DNA of 64,000 nt from Sphingomonas asaccharolytica NBRC 15499 (GCF_001598355.1 NZ_BCYU01000018.1:1-64000); one strand, 5' to 3'; numbered from the stretch's first letter, positions 36,765 to 46,404 are shown. The notes: generated from the sequence alone by a model not told the origin. Translations and numbers: made by a program.

Positions 36765-37280
36765 TTACTTTTTGCCGTTATTATTTGGTCGCATCGGTGG
36801 AGAGGGATAGCTGACCTCCATCACTTCATATTCCTTTTCGCCCGCGGGCAAGGTCACGCGGCGCAGGTCGCCGACCGCGGCTCCCCGCAAGGCGCGGGCA
36901 AGCGGGGCGCTCCAGCCGATCAGGCCTTTGCTCGCGTCGGTCTCGTCATCACCGACCAGGGTCAGGATGCGCTGATTATCGTCCTCGTCGGCGATAGTGA
37001 TCGTGCAGCCGAACCAGGCGCGACTGGTGTCGGGTTGTTGCGCCGGATCGACCACCTTCGCCGCCTTCATCCGCTTCGACAGCCAACCCAGTCGCCGGTC
37101 GATCTCGCGCAGCCTTTTGCGGCCGTAGATATAATCGCCATTTTCCGAGCGGTCGCCATTGCCGGCCGCCCAGGCGATCGTCTCGACGAGCTTCGGGCGT
37201 TCCTCGGCGAAGAGTTGCTCATATTCCGCGCGTAACGCGGCGAAGCCTGCAGGGGTGATGTAATTGGGGCGGTCGTTCAC
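36765..37280 (-). CDS. greB: Transcription elongation factor GreB
   Basis: Stimulates RNA cleavage by stalled RNA polymerase. The 171-residue protein has the N-terminal coiled coil beginning NYITPAGFAALRAEYEQLF, with acidic tip residues in GDRSENGDYIYGRKRLREID, and the C-terminal FKBP-like domain ending in YEVMEVSYP. The YGRKRLREIDRR stretch is typical of GreB as opposed to GreA. It starts with GTG at 37280. A REPIN separates it from the lytic transglycosylase gene upstream. Confidence 0.94.
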   Translation of the reverse strand: MNDRPNYITPAGFAALRAEYEQLFAEERPKLVETIAWAAGNGDRSENGDYIYGRKRLREIDRRLGWLSKRMKAAKVVDPAQQPDTSRAWFGCTITIADEDDNQRILTLVGDDETDASKGLIGWSAPLARALRGAAVGDLRRVTLPAGEKEYEVMEVSYPSPPMRPNNNGKK

Positions 37281-37310
37281 TGAGCCTCGATAGCCCCATC
37301 CGTCATCCCA

Positions 37311-37376
37311 GCGAAAGCTGGGATCTCATGCGGGGGCGCACTGCGGCTTGAGACCCCAGCTTTCGCTGGGGTGACG
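37311..37376. repeat. REPIN (family A)
   Basis: The left end CGTCATCCCAGCGAAAGCTG and inverted right end CCCCAGCTTTCGCTGGGG followed by TGACG enclose a 26-base spacer. It is the cleanest copy of the family in the window and lies between two minus-strand genes (slt and greB). Confidence 0.88.
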
Positions 37377-37397
37377 AGCAGGCCTGGAAGACGATCC

Positions 37398-39383
37398 TTA
37401 GCCCGGCCGCTTGTTGCCGATATACCAACTCAACCGCGCATTGCCGGTGGACAGCGCGCGCTGCGGATTGATCAAATCATAGACTACCGCGTTTTCGAGC
37501 ACGTGCTGAACGTAGCGCTTGGTCTCGTCGAACGGGATCGCCTCGATCCAGTCGATCCAGTCGACGGTGCCGGTGCGCGGGTCGCCGTTAGCCGCCAGCC
37601 ATTTGTTCACATTGCCGGCGCCGGCATTGTAAGCGGCGATTGCCAGCGGGTAGCTGCCATATTGATTATAGAGGCGCTGGAAATAGGCGGTGCCCAGCTG
37701 GATGTTATAATCGGTGCTGCTGAGCAACATGCCCTGATCCCAGGCGAGGCCGAGCTTGCTTGCTTGTTCGCGCGCGGTGCCGTTCATCAGCTGCATCATG
37801 CCGCGCGCGCCGGCGCGGCTGATCAGCGAGCGGTCGAACTGGCTTTCCTGACGCATGATGGCATGCGCCATCGTCCAGCTCGATGCTGACGACGCCGGGA
37901 TATTGACCGTCGGAAATCCCGACCGGCTATAATCGGTGACGCCGTTCAGCAGCGCGCTCCGCCCGACCATCACCGAGAGGTCGGGGCGCCCGAGCGTGCG
38001 GGCCAATTCGTCGGCCAGCACGTGATCGTCGACAGTGCTCGCGAGGTTGGCGATCTGGCGCAGGAAGAGGCTCTGGTCCTCATGCGCGCCGACCGTGCCG
38101 AGAAACTGCGCCGCGCGAACCACTTCGTTATTGTAGAAAGCGGAGCGTTCGGCTGGCGGGATTGGCGGGGGCGTCGGCTCGGCTGGGGCCAATAGCGGCT
38201 GGCCGAGGCGCTCGGCCGCCAATTGGCCGTAGAATTGATCGCCATAGCGCGCCGCGGCGGTGAGGTTGCGAGTCGCTTCATCGCTCTGCCGGGCAGCCTG
38301 GGCGGCGCGTCCAGCCCAATAGAAGCCCTTCGCCTTGAGCGCGGTCGATCGCGAGCCGCCGGTATAGCGGACGAACATGCCGATCGCGTCGGAGGGACGC
38401 CCCAACCGCTTGAGCGCGGTTTGCCCGGCGAGCCAGACCAGGTCGGTATAGGGGTCGCGCTCGGCCAGCGGGCGGAGCGCGATGTCGGTGCCGGTAGGAT
38501 AGGCGTCGTCGACCTGGCTCGCGATATTGTACGCGGTCGAATAGTCGCCCGCTTCGACGGCAGCACGGGCATTGCGCAGCAGCAGGTCGAACCAGCGATC
38601 GACATCGAGCGGTTTGCTGGACAAATTGTGCGGCCGGGCCAGCAGCGCGCGCGCCGATCCGGCGGCGCCTGTATTGGTCAGCCAGATCGCCTTGTCCGCC
38701 AGATAGCCGGGATCGCCTGCGCCGATCGAATCGGCATTGCCGGCATCGGGCGCATTGGTGCGGAGCGCGAGCCGTGCCGCGAACAGCGGACGCCGCGCGG
38801 CGCTGGTCAGCGCGAGCTGGCGCGCCGCAGCGGCGGTCTGGCCCTGCCACAGCAACTGATCCATCCGCACATCCTGGTCCTTCGGCAGCAGCGCATCGGG
38901 CCAGGTCGTCAGCACCTTGCTCTCGTCCGTCGGCGACAGGCTGCCCTGAGCCCAGGCATTGCGGGCGGCAGTCCGCGCGTCGTCGATCGAACCGGTCGCG
39001 GTCAGCGCCTCGGCGAAGCGCACCCAGGAGGTGCCGGTTTGCGGCGGATAAACCCTGAAGAAGGCGACCGCGGTCGACGGCGACCAGCCCGGCATGGCCA
39101 GCGACGCTTCGGCGGCGCGGCGCATCGCGACGTCGCCCGGCCATCCCGGATGCGCGAGCAGGAACCGGGCATAGCTTTCGAACGGCGCGCTATTGGTCTG
39201 CCTGAGCGAGCGCCATTCGGTGATCGCGGCCGACAAGGCGCTGACCGACCTGGGGTCGGCGCTTGGTGCGCCCATCAGTTTGGACTTGGCCCATTCGAGC
39301 TGGTCCTGGAATGCCACACCCGTCGCCGCCATCCCCGAAAGGGCGGCGGCGGCAACCCCGCTTTTCAACCACGACGCAAGCAT
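37398..39383 (-). CDS. Soluble lytic murein transglycosylase (Slt70-like)
   Basis: A 661-residue periplasmic glycosidase-type enzyme that cleaves peptidoglycan to anhydromuropeptides. It has an N-terminal signal segment (LKSGVAAAALSGMAATGVAF), a long helical superhelical domain (about 40-480) and the SLT domain near the C-terminus: AIMRQESQFDRSLISRAGAR (catalytic Glu), GMMQLMNGTA, NIQLGTAYFQRLYNQYG and AIAAYNAGAGNVNKW. It diverges from dapA, 87 bases away. With the enzyme at 21356-23092 this makes two Slt-type proteins in the window. Confidence 0.94.
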   Translation of the reverse strand: MLASWLKSGVAAAALSGMAATGVAFQDQLEWAKSKLMGAPSADPRSVSALSAAITEWRSLRQTNSAPFESYARFLLAHPGWPGDVAMRRAAEASLAMPGWSPSTAVAFFRVYPPQTGTSWVRFAEALTATGSIDDARTAARNAWAQGSLSPTDESKVLTTWPDALLPKDQDVRMDQLLWQGQTAAAARQLALTSAARRPLFAARLALRTNAPDAGNADSIGAGDPGYLADKAIWLTNTGAAGSARALLARPHNLSSKPLDVDRWFDLLLRNARAAVEAGDYSTAYNIASQVDDAYPTGTDIALRPLAERDPYTDLVWLAGQTALKRLGRPSDAIGMFVRYTGGSRSTALKAKGFYWAGRAAQAARQSDEATRNLTAAARYGDQFYGQLAAERLGQPLLAPAEPTPPPIPPAERSAFYNNEVVRAAQFLGTVGAHEDQSLFLRQIANLASTVDDHVLADELARTLGRPDLSVMVGRSALLNGVTDYSRSGFPTVNIPASSASSWTMAHAIMRQESQFDRSLISRAGARGMMQLMNGTAREQASKLGLAWDQGMLLSSTDYNIQLGTAYFQRLYNQYGSYPLAIAAYNAGAGNVNKWLAANGDPRTGTVDWIDWIEAIPFDETKRYVQHVLENAVVYDLINPQRALSTGNARLSWYIGNKRPG

Positions 39384-39470
39384 GTGGACACGATATGCTG
39401 TCGCGCCCTATCTGTCAGGATATAAAACAACGAAAAACGGCGGATTGCCGCCGCGCGGGAGCGTTTAAGC

Positions 39471-40352
39471 ATGTTTTCGGGATCGATCCCCGCCCTGATC
39501 ACGCCGTTTGCGGCGGATGGCGCCTTCTCCGAGGACGCCTATCGCGAACTCGTCGAGTGGCAAATTACCGAGGGGTCGGCCGGATTGGTACCCGTCGGGA
39601 CGACCGGCGAGGCGGCGACGCTGACGGCCGACGAGCATTTCTATGCGGTGCGGGTCTGTGTCGAACAGACCAATCGCCGCGTGCCCGTGCTGGCCGGCGC
39701 AGGCTCGAACGACACCCGCGTAGCGATCGCCAATGTCCATGCCGCCAAGGCCGCCGGCGCCGATGCCGCGCTGATGGTGCCGCCTTATTACAACCGGCCG
39801 AGCCAGGAAGGCATCTTCCGCCATTTCGAGGCGATCGCGCGCGAAACGCCGCTGCCGATCGTGCTTTACAACGTGCCGGGGCGCACGGTGACCGACATCC
39901 AGCCGGCGACCATGGCGCGCATCGTCAAGGCGTTTCCGCAAGTCTTCATCGGCGTGAAGGATGCGACCGGCAATCTCGGCCGGGCGACCGAGCAACGGCT
40001 GGGCTGCGGCACGGATTTCGTCCAGCTGTCAGGCAATGACGAGACCGCGCTGGCGTTCAACGCGATGGGCGGGGTCGGGTGCATCTCCGTCACCGCCAAT
40101 GTCGCGCCGCGCTTGTGCGCTGAGTTCCAGGCCGCCTGGGCTGCGGGTGATCACGCCACCGCGCTGGCGCTCCACGATCGGCTCTATCCGCTGCACGTCG
40201 CGATGTTCACCGATGCTTCGCCCGGGCCGGTCAAATATGCATTGGGCAAGATCAAGCCCGGCTGGCCGATGCATCTCCGGCTGCCGATGACCGAGCCGAA
40301 CGACGCCAGTCGCGCTGCAGTCGACGCGGCGATGGCGATAGCAGGGCTCTGA
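39471..40352 (+). CDS. dapA: 4-hydroxy-tetrahydrodipicolinate synthase
   Basis: Condenses pyruvate and aspartate semialdehyde, first step of the lysine/diaminopimelate branch. The 293-residue TIM-barrel enzyme shows GSIPALITPFAADGAF, VPVGTTGEAATL, the Tyr in PPYYNRPSQEGIFRHF, YNVPGRTV and the Schiff-base Lys in VFIGVKDATG, then FVQLSGNDE. In sphingomonads dapA is commonly followed by smpB; here a 6 kb block intervenes. A hairpin follows its stop. Confidence 0.97.
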   Translation: MFSGSIPALITPFAADGAFSEDAYRELVEWQITEGSAGLVPVGTTGEAATLTADEHFYAVRVCVEQTNRRVPVLAGAGSNDTRVAIANVHAAKAAGADAALMVPPYYNRPSQEGIFRHFEAIARETPLPIVLYNVPGRTVTDIQPATMARIVKAFPQVFIGVKDATGNLGRATEQRLGCGTDFVQLSGNDETALAFNAMGGVGCISVTANVAPRLCAEFQAAWAAGDHATALALHDRLYPLHVAMFTDASPGPVKYALGKIKPGWPMHLRLPMTEPNDASRAAVDAAMAIAGL

Positions 40353-40372
40353 ATAAAGAATGATGGTTTCGA

Positions 40373-40402
40373 CGCCGCGTCCGGCGTGACACGGACGCGG
40401 CG
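40373..40402. terminator. Perfect 11-base hairpin between dapA and the dioxygenase gene
   Basis: CGCCGCGTCCG (40373-40383) pairs with CGGACGCGGCG (40392-40402) around an 8-base loop. It lies between the stops of two convergent genes. No T-run follows, so bidirectional termination is inferred from stem strength and position only. Confidence 0.55.
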
Positions 40403-40440
40403 CCAGGATGGGGCAGCGGCCGCTACCCCAGCCAAGTCGA

Positions 40441-41373
40441 TCAGGCAGCGACGGCGATCAGCTCGGGCTTGATCACCCGGCTGCGGCTGCCGTCGATCGC
40501 CACCGGCACGTCACCGGCGACGGTCGCGCGGCGCAGCGTCCGGCGCTGCGGCCCGAAATCGGCGATCGCGCGGTGCTGGGTCGCGCGATTGTCCCAGATC
40601 GCCACGTCGTTCGGCTTCCAGCGCCAGCGCACGGTATTCTCGGGCTTGGTAATGTGATCCTGCAGGACCGAGAAGAGCCGCTGCGAATCCGCCGAATTCA
40701 GCCCGACGAACTGCTTCACGAAATGGCCAAGCAACAGCGCGCGCTCGCCCGATTCCGGATGGACGCGGACAACCGGGTGTTCGGTTTCATAGACGGTCGA
40801 CGCGAATACCTTGCGGTGCTCCTCGACCCGCTTGCGGTCGGCCTCGCCGAACGTCCCAGCATAATCGTAGAGATTGGTGTGCAGCGCCCAGAGGCCGTCG
40901 ACCAGCGTGCGCAGGCTCACGGGCAATTCCTGATAGGCTGTGACGCCATTGGCCCAGAGCGTGTCGCCGCCGGCTTCGGGAATGGTAATCGCGCGCAGAA
41001 TCGACGCTTCGGGATAGGCATCGACGAACGTCACGTCGGTATGCCAGCTCGATGCCGCATAGCCTTCCTTCGAATCGAGCTCGAGCAGATACTTGCTGCC
41101 GTCGACGACCGGCACGGTCGGGTGCGCGATCGGCTTGCCGAATTTCTCCGCGAACGCCTCCTGCGCGGCGTCGTCGAGATGATCCTGATCGCGGAAGAAG
41201 ATCACCTTGTGGCGCACCAGCGCGGCGCGGATCGCGGCGATGGCGACCTGATCGAGATCGCCGGACAGCTTCACGCCGCGGATTTCGGCGCCGATCCGGC
41301 CCGCGACCGGCACGATGTCGAGCAGGGCGTCGGCGTCCCGCGCATTCACGAATTCATGGGTAAGATTGGTCAT
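40441..41373 (-). CDS. TauD/TfdA-family Fe(II)/2-oxoglutarate dioxygenase
   Basis: A 310-residue dioxygenase that couples 2-oxoglutarate decarboxylation to substrate hydroxylation; relatives desulfonate taurine (TauD), cleave alkyl sulfates (AtsK) or act on herbicides (TfdA). The iron site is visible as His111-Thr-Asp113 in SSWHTDVTF and a distal His in [13 protein letters not shown], with the 2-oxoglutarate Arg in [21 protein letters not shown] is the typical N-terminal strand. GAAGGAGA precedes the start. It lies downstream of a carrier and a TonB receptor, which suggests uptake and breakdown of one sulfonate, sulfate-ester or similar substrate. Confidence 0.9.
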   Translation of the reverse strand: MTNLTHEFVNARDADALLDIVPVAGRIGAEIRGVKLSGDLDQVAIAAIRAALVRHKVIFFRDQDHLDDAAQEAFAEKFGKPIAHPTVPVVDGSKYLLELDSKEGYAASSWHTDVTFVDAYPEASILRAITIPEAGGDTLWANGVTAYQELPVSLRTLVDGLWALHTNLYDYAGTFGEADRKRVEEHRKVFASTVYETEHPVVRVHPESGERALLLGHFVKQFVGLNSADSQRLFSVLQDHITKPENTVRWRWKPNDVAIWDNRATQHRAIADFGPQRRTLRRATVAGDVPVAIDGSRSRVIKPELIAVAA

Positions 41374-41400
41374 GGCACGTCTCCTTCGGGGTTGATGGGG

Positions 41401-42804
41401 TCATTCGGCCGGGGCGAGAGCTGGCCCCTGGGCGTCCAGCGCGCGGCGGACTTCGGCATGCGCTGCCTCGTCGAGCGGAAAGCCGCTGACGAGCCAGGCG
41501 GAAAAGGCGTGGGCGATGGCGGGACCGATCGCGAAGACGGTCGCCAGGCCCTGCAAGGTGGCCGGGCTGTTGACCGCCTTGGGGTCGAAGCCGAGCCATG
41601 ACACGAGCGGCAGGGCGATGCCGATCGCGACCGCGGTGGCGGCCTTGCCGGCCAGGCTGAACACCGAGAAATAGAGCCCGGTGCGATCCTCGCCATGGTC
41701 GAGCCGGTGCTTGTCGGCGACGTCGGCGACGATCGAGCGAAGCATGAGATTGCCCGATCCCTGGGCCAGCCCCTGCGCCAAGGTCAGCGCGAGCAACAGG
41801 CCGAAGCGGTCCGGCGTCACCAGCAGCAGGCCCAGATTGACGATCACCTGTACGATCTCGCCAGTGACCGCGGTGCGATGCTTGCCCAGGCGATAGCCGA
41901 TCTTGAGCCAGATCGGGCCGGCCAACACCCCGAACACGAACTGGAACAGGAACAATCCCGCCGCCCAATCCGGCCGGTGCATGAAAAAGCTGACATAGAA
42001 AACGATCAGCGAGGCTCGGATGTTCTGGCCGAGCGTCACCGCGAAATCGGAGCCGAGCACGCGCAGCAGCAACGGGTCGGCGAGCACGGTGCGGATTGCT
42101 TGACCGATCGGACGGCGGCGCGTCGGTGCGTCAGGCTGCGGCTGTTCGGGAAAAGCGGTCAGCGTGAGCGCAAGCCCGGGCAGGATCGTCGCCAGCACCA
42201 GCCCACCCATCAGCGCGAGTTTCAGCTTGCCGTCGCCCGGCCGCCATTGATCGGCGATCGTTGGTAAAATCAGGGTCAGTAACAGCGCTGACGCGGTCAC
42301 CACGGTCTGGAACGTCGCGATCCGCGTGCGCTCGTGATAGCGGCCCGAAATCTCGCCCGACCAGGCGAGCAGCGGAATCTGGATCGCGGTCCAGCCGAGA
42401 TAGAAGACAAACAACGTCGCCGCGAGATAGGCCACCGAGACTTGGCCCTGCGGAAAGAACAGGAACGCTGCCGCGAGCGCGAATAGCAGGCCGCCCCCCG
42501 CGATCCATGGGCGACGTCGGCCGAAACGGGTGCGGGTGCGATCGCTCAGCGTGCCGACCAGCGGATCGAGCAACGCGTCCCACAGCCGGCCGACCAGGAA
42601 GATCAGGCCGATCGCGCCGAGCGACAGGCCATGGTCCTGGACATAGATCGGCGGCAGATAGACCGCGAGCGGCAGTCCGGCCGCGGCGACCGGCACCGCG
42701 ACGGCCGACAAGGCGATCAGGCGCCACGCCGTGGGCCGGTCCGACTGCGACTTGTCGGTCGTGGCGGTGAAGTGCAGGAGTCGCGGTGGGAACAGGCTAG
42801 CCAT
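41401..42804 (-). CDS. MFS transporter, glycoside-pentoside-hexuronide (MelB-like) type
   Basis: A 467-residue inner-membrane carrier with about 12 helices. The N-terminal half shows the MelB-family hallmark between helices: FLVGRLWDALLDPLVGTLSD followed by RTRTRFGRRRPWI. It begins with a short hydrophilic leader before ALSAVAVPVAAAGLPLAVYL. GPH carriers usually move sugars with Na+ or H+, though some act on other organic substrates. It sits between the TonB receptor (8 bases upstream) and the TauD-type dioxygenase, in a probable three-gene operon, and would be the inner-membrane step. Confidence 0.87.
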   Translation of the reverse strand: MASLFPPRLLHFTATTDKSQSDRPTAWRLIALSAVAVPVAAAGLPLAVYLPPIYVQDHGLSLGAIGLIFLVGRLWDALLDPLVGTLSDRTRTRFGRRRPWIAGGGLLFALAAAFLFFPQGQVSVAYLAATLFVFYLGWTAIQIPLLAWSGEISGRYHERTRIATFQTVVTASALLLTLILPTIADQWRPGDGKLKLALMGGLVLATILPGLALTLTAFPEQPQPDAPTRRRPIGQAIRTVLADPLLLRVLGSDFAVTLGQNIRASLIVFYVSFFMHRPDWAAGLFLFQFVFGVLAGPIWLKIGYRLGKHRTAVTGEIVQVIVNLGLLLVTPDRFGLLLALTLAQGLAQGSGNLMLRSIVADVADKHRLDHGEDRTGLYFSVFSLAGKAATAVAIGIALPLVSWLGFDPKAVNSPATLQGLATVFAIGPAIAHAFSAWLVSGFPLDEAAHAEVRRALDAQGPALAPAE

Positions 42805-42812
42805 GGTTCACC

Positions 42813-45218
42813 TCACAATTTGATGCGGAGCGTGGCGCCGACCGTCCGCGGATCGCCGAGCAATGCCGTGATCAGACCGGTGTTGGCGGCTGCAAGCGTC
42901 TGGAAATATTTGCTGTTCGTGAGATTGCGGGCCCAGACCGAGAGGTCCCAGCGGCCGCTTTCCGGGCGCACCCCAAGGCGTGCGTTGAGTACGCTGTAGC
43001 CGGGCACCTGGGCGTAGCGCGAATTGGTCGATGACGTGTTCAGCGACGAGCGATGCGCGAAATCGGCATGGCCGTAGAGCTGGAGCGACTGGTCGGCGAT
43101 GCCGCCGATCGGTTGGGCAATATCGGCCCCCAGCGTGTAGGTGAACTTGGGAACGCCGGCGAGCGGCTTGCCGCTTAGATTCTGGATCGATCCTTGGTCG
43201 AGCCGCTCGGGTGCCTGCGGCGCGTTGGGGTAATCGATATAGACGGCATCGGTATAGGAAGCGGAGGCGTTGAGGCTGACCAGGCGGGTCGGCGCGAAGA
43301 TGAGATCGGCTTCCGCGCCGCGCGAACGTACACTCGGAATGTTGGAGATATATTGGCGATAGCTGAGCCCGCCCGGCGTCTGCTCGGTGATCGCGGTCTG
43401 GTAATCGGATATGTCGGTCCAGAAGGCGGCGAGGTTCGCGGTCAGCCGCTTGTCGAGCGCTTGCGCTTTCAGCCCGACTTCATAGGCATTGACCCGCTCG
43501 GGTCGCACATCGGGGGTGACGCCGGCCGGAAGCGACGTGAGGTTGAGGCCGCCGGACTTCGATCCGCGCGAATATGTGGCGTAGATCAGCGCGTCAGGCG
43601 CGATCTTGTACGACAGATTGACCAGCAGTGAGAGGCTGTCATCGGTGAAGCGGGTCGAATAGGACGTGACCGGGTTGAACTGGTTGCGGATCGCGACCAC
43701 CGCGGCGCCGGCTACTGGCGACAGCGTCGAGGGGTCGGTGCCCGCGATCCAGAACTGGTTGTACGCGCCTTCCTTCTTCTCGTGGGTGTAACGCAATCCA
43801 AGCGTCAGTTTGAGCCGACTGCTCGCGTTCCAGGTCGCCTGGCCGAACAGGGCGGTGCTGTGGGTCGTCGGCGTCGAGGTCGAATCCGCCTCGAAGCCGT
43901 TGAGCGCGGCATTGGCGACCGCTGCGGCGGTGGTCGGGAGATACCAGTTCGGCGCCGCCGACCCATAAGCGACTGCGCCATTTCCCTTGATGATCTGCCA
44001 AAAATAGTAAGCGCCGATGACGTAATCGATGCGATTGTCGCCCTTCGACGCCAGCCGCACTTCCTGGCTGAACTGGCGCTGGAGATTGGCTTGCTGCGAC
44101 TTCGTGACCACGGGCAGAGCCGTGGCGTCGCCGTCATTGGCTGGATCCCAATCCCACCAGCGATAGGCAGTGATGGAGGTCAAGGCGGCACCGCCAAGGT
44201 CCCAGTCGACCTGGCCCGACGCGCCATAGCTCTTCATGTTGGCCTGGTAGCGGCTGTCGGAATCGCCGAGCCGCGCGAAGGGCGTGAAGGGCAGGGGCGT
44301 GTAGCCGGCCCGGCTGGTGCGATTGAGGAAATTGTTGGCGATCGGTGTACCGTCGTCATAGGTCCCGAAGAAACCCGACAGGATTTGAAGCACATGGTGC
44401 TGCTTCTGGTGCGAATAATCGCCGATCAGCTTGATCGAAAGGCGGTCGCTGGGCTTGATCAGCAGCTGCCCGCGTAAGCTGAAATTATAATAATTGGCCG
44501 AATCGCTGCCGTCATGGACGTTGGTCAGGAAGCCATCGCGTTTTGTGTCGGCGATGCTCAGTCGCGCTGCGACGACATCGCCGATCAGCGCGCCGGAGGC
44601 GGAAGCGCGAAACTGGCGATAGCCGTAGTCGCCGAATGATGACTCGGCCGACAGCTCGGGGTCGAAGCCCGGCGCGCGCGTGGAGATGTTGATCGCGCCG
44701 GCAGTCGTGTTCTTGCCGAACAGCGTCCCCTGGGGGCCGCGCAGCACTTCGACTTGCTGCAGGTCGACCAGGTCGAATTGCGACTGGCCGACGCGACCAT
44801 AATAGACATTGTCGATATAGATGCCGACGCTGTTCTCCAGCCCGTCATTGGTCAGCGCGACGTTCGACCCGAGGCCGCGGATGTTCACGTTGGTGTTGCG
44901 GGGGTTGAAACTGAACACTTGCAGGCTGGGAACGAGCTGCTGGATTTGCGCCAGCGAGTAATTGCCGGTCGCGGCGAGCGCCTTGTCGTCGACCACGCTG
45001 AGCGCGATCGGCACGTCCTGCGCGCTTTCGGCTCGGCGCCGCGCGGTAACGACGATGTCGCCGGCGGCCGCGGCGTCGGGACTGGCGGCTGGATCGGACT
45101 CCACCGGTTTGTCGTCGGCAGTGGCCAGCGACACCTTGTCGGCGGCCAGAGCGGGCAAGGGGAATGAAGACGCAATCGCCGCGGCGCTCAGGGTCGTCAG
45201 GAAAAGATACTTGGTCAT
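42813..45218 (-). CDS. TonB-dependent outer-membrane receptor
   Basis: An 801-residue receptor. The start at 45218 gives signal peptide MTKYLFLTTLSAAAIASSFP ending ALA. TonB-box-like DIVVTARRRAES precedes the plug domain (NIRGLGSNVALTNDGLE, VEVLRGPQGTLFGKNTTAG, NISTRAP). The barrel ends GATLRIKL, without the classic terminal Phe. It shares many plug and barrel stretches with the receptor at 3591-6128. The operon context with an MFS carrier and a TauD/TfdA dioxygenase suggests uptake of an organosulfur or related aromatic/aliphatic acid; this is inference. Confidence 0.9.
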   Translation of the reverse strand: MTKYLFLTTLSAAAIASSFPLPALAADKVSLATADDKPVESDPAASPDAAAAGDIVVTARRRAESAQDVPIALSVVDDKALAATGNYSLAQIQQLVPSLQVFSFNPRNTNVNIRGLGSNVALTNDGLENSVGIYIDNVYYGRVGQSQFDLVDLQQVEVLRGPQGTLFGKNTTAGAINISTRAPGFDPELSAESSFGDYGYRQFRASASGALIGDVVAARLSIADTKRDGFLTNVHDGSDSANYYNFSLRGQLLIKPSDRLSIKLIGDYSHQKQHHVLQILSGFFGTYDDGTPIANNFLNRTSRAGYTPLPFTPFARLGDSDSRYQANMKSYGASGQVDWDLGGAALTSITAYRWWDWDPANDGDATALPVVTKSQQANLQRQFSQEVRLASKGDNRIDYVIGAYYFWQIIKGNGAVAYGSAAPNWYLPTTAAAVANAALNGFEADSTSTPTTHSTALFGQATWNASSRLKLTLGLRYTHEKKEGAYNQFWIAGTDPSTLSPVAGAAVVAIRNQFNPVTSYSTRFTDDSLSLLVNLSYKIAPDALIYATYSRGSKSGGLNLTSLPAGVTPDVRPERVNAYEVGLKAQALDKRLTANLAAFWTDISDYQTAITEQTPGGLSYRQYISNIPSVRSRGAEADLIFAPTRLVSLNASASYTDAVYIDYPNAPQAPERLDQGSIQNLSGKPLAGVPKFTYTLGADIAQPIGGIADQSLQLYGHADFAHRSSLNTSSTNSRYAQVPGYSVLNARLGVRPESGRWDLSVWARNLTNSKYFQTLAAANTGLITALLGDPRTVGATLRIKL

Positions 45219-45745
45219 CAGGCGAAAGGATCCCCTTTGCCGCAGGCAGCCGCCTCCGGCCGCGCCCTCGCAGGGCACGTGCGTTCGTTGGAATTCGGGC
45301 GTGCGCCGCCGGCGGTGCCGGTCAGCGTGGTCGTCAGGCGATCAGGAGCAGTCGATCAGCCGATCGGACAATTGGAGTCATGACATCGCATCGTTTCATT
45401 CCCTTCACTCGGGGACAACGAAGCCGGGCGTCACGCAGCCCTGCATCGCGCTTTAGCCGTTGGTTACGCGGAGCAAGCTGCATCCCATCAAAAGCCGCGG
45501 GCCTGACGGTGGCATTCGCCAGAGGGACGGCCATTTCCCTCTCGATCCGTTATTCCCATCATCTTGATAGGATATAAAACGGTCAATGTAGATGCGCTAG
45601 TCGGTGCTAAAGCTGGGGTTTGGCGGTCGTACGACTTTGCGCTTTCGGTCCGGCAGCGAGTCGGCGCGGTCGCCAGGCGACGGGCAAGGTCTTTCATTCG
45701 CGCTCGCGGGCGTTAGGCTCGCCCCAACATAGCGAGGGGGCCATC
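45219..45745. other. 527-base divergent intergenic region with repeated short motifs
   Basis: No convincing gene is seen. The region upstream of the receptor holds a cluster of CGATC words (CGATCAGG, CGATCAGC, CGATCGG within 45339-45367), which could be an operator, and an AT-rich 12-mer AGGATATAAAAC at 45569-45580 that recurs exactly at 39417-39428. A short frame at 45334-45534 (minus) has no ribosome site and is not called. No known riboswitch core was recognised. Confidence 0.4.
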
Positions 45746-46363
45746 ATGAACCTGCTGACGCGTCATCTGACCGGAATCACCGACTTTCAGGGGCGCGAGA
45801 ATCGGCAGCCGTTCTGGCTGTGGATCCTGATCGTCTATGGCGCGCAGATGGTCGTTTCGATGGTCGCGATGATCCCGATCATGTCGAACATGTTCGAAAG
45901 CATTGTTCCGCTGGCCCAAAACGACCCCCACGCGCTCGACAAACATCCCGAAATCATGGCGCGCATCATCGGCTCGATGATGCAGCAGATGATGGTGTTC
46001 ATCCTGATCGCGGCGGTGCTGTTCTTCATCCTCGTCGCCGCGGCAGCGGTGCGGCGATTGCACGATGGTGGTCGCTCGGGCTGGTGGATCGCACCGTATT
46101 TCGCGTCGCAATTGGTCACGCCCTTCGTCATGGCGTCGGTGTTCCCGCGCTATATCGCGGTGATGGCGGCGGTGAAGCCCGGGAGCCCGCCCGATCTGAC
46201 GGCACCCGCCTTTCAGCAGGCGTCGCAGTCGATGGCGCTGTTCTCGCTGGTCAACTTGGTCGGCTTCATCTTCATGGTGGTGCTGATCGTGTTCCTAGTC
46301 TTGCCGGGAACGGTCGGGCCCAACCGCTTTGGCGACGATCCGCTAAACCCGCCGTTCCGCTAG
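45746..46363 (+). CDS. DUF805-family inner-membrane protein
   Basis: A 205-residue membrane protein. The opening [18 protein letters not shown] matches the DUF805 pattern (short soluble start, then FQGRxxRxxFW). Hydrophobic helices follow ([37 protein letters not shown]), then [13 protein letters not shown], the strongest family motif, and a C-terminal [11 protein letters not shown]. Function is unknown across the family. An AGCGAGGGGG ribosome site precedes the ATG at 45746. smpB follows 41 bases later and may be co-transcribed. Confidence 0.87.
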   Translation: MNLLTRHLTGITDFQGRENRQPFWLWILIVYGAQMVVSMVAMIPIMSNMFESIVPLAQNDPHALDKHPEIMARIIGSMMQQMMVFILIAAVLFFILVAAAAVRRLHDGGRSGWWIAPYFASQLVTPFVMASVFPRYIAVMAAVKPGSPPDLTAPAFQQASQSMALFSLVNLVGFIFMVVLIVFLVLPGTVGPNRFGDDPLNPPFR

Positions 46364-46404
46364 ACCTTTCTTTCAGGCGCCGCTCGGCCTACATCGCCCG
46401 GCCC

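Noticed and set aside
45334..45534. 66-codon minus-strand frame upstream of the second TonB receptor
   Set aside because: No ribosome site, no recognisable features, and it lies within the likely receptor control region.
45219..45600. Possible riboswitch in the long leader of the second TonB receptor (cobalamin, SAM or TPP type)
   Set aside because: No B12 box, TPP core or SAM-II signature could be found. Nothing more than short CGATC repeats is visible.
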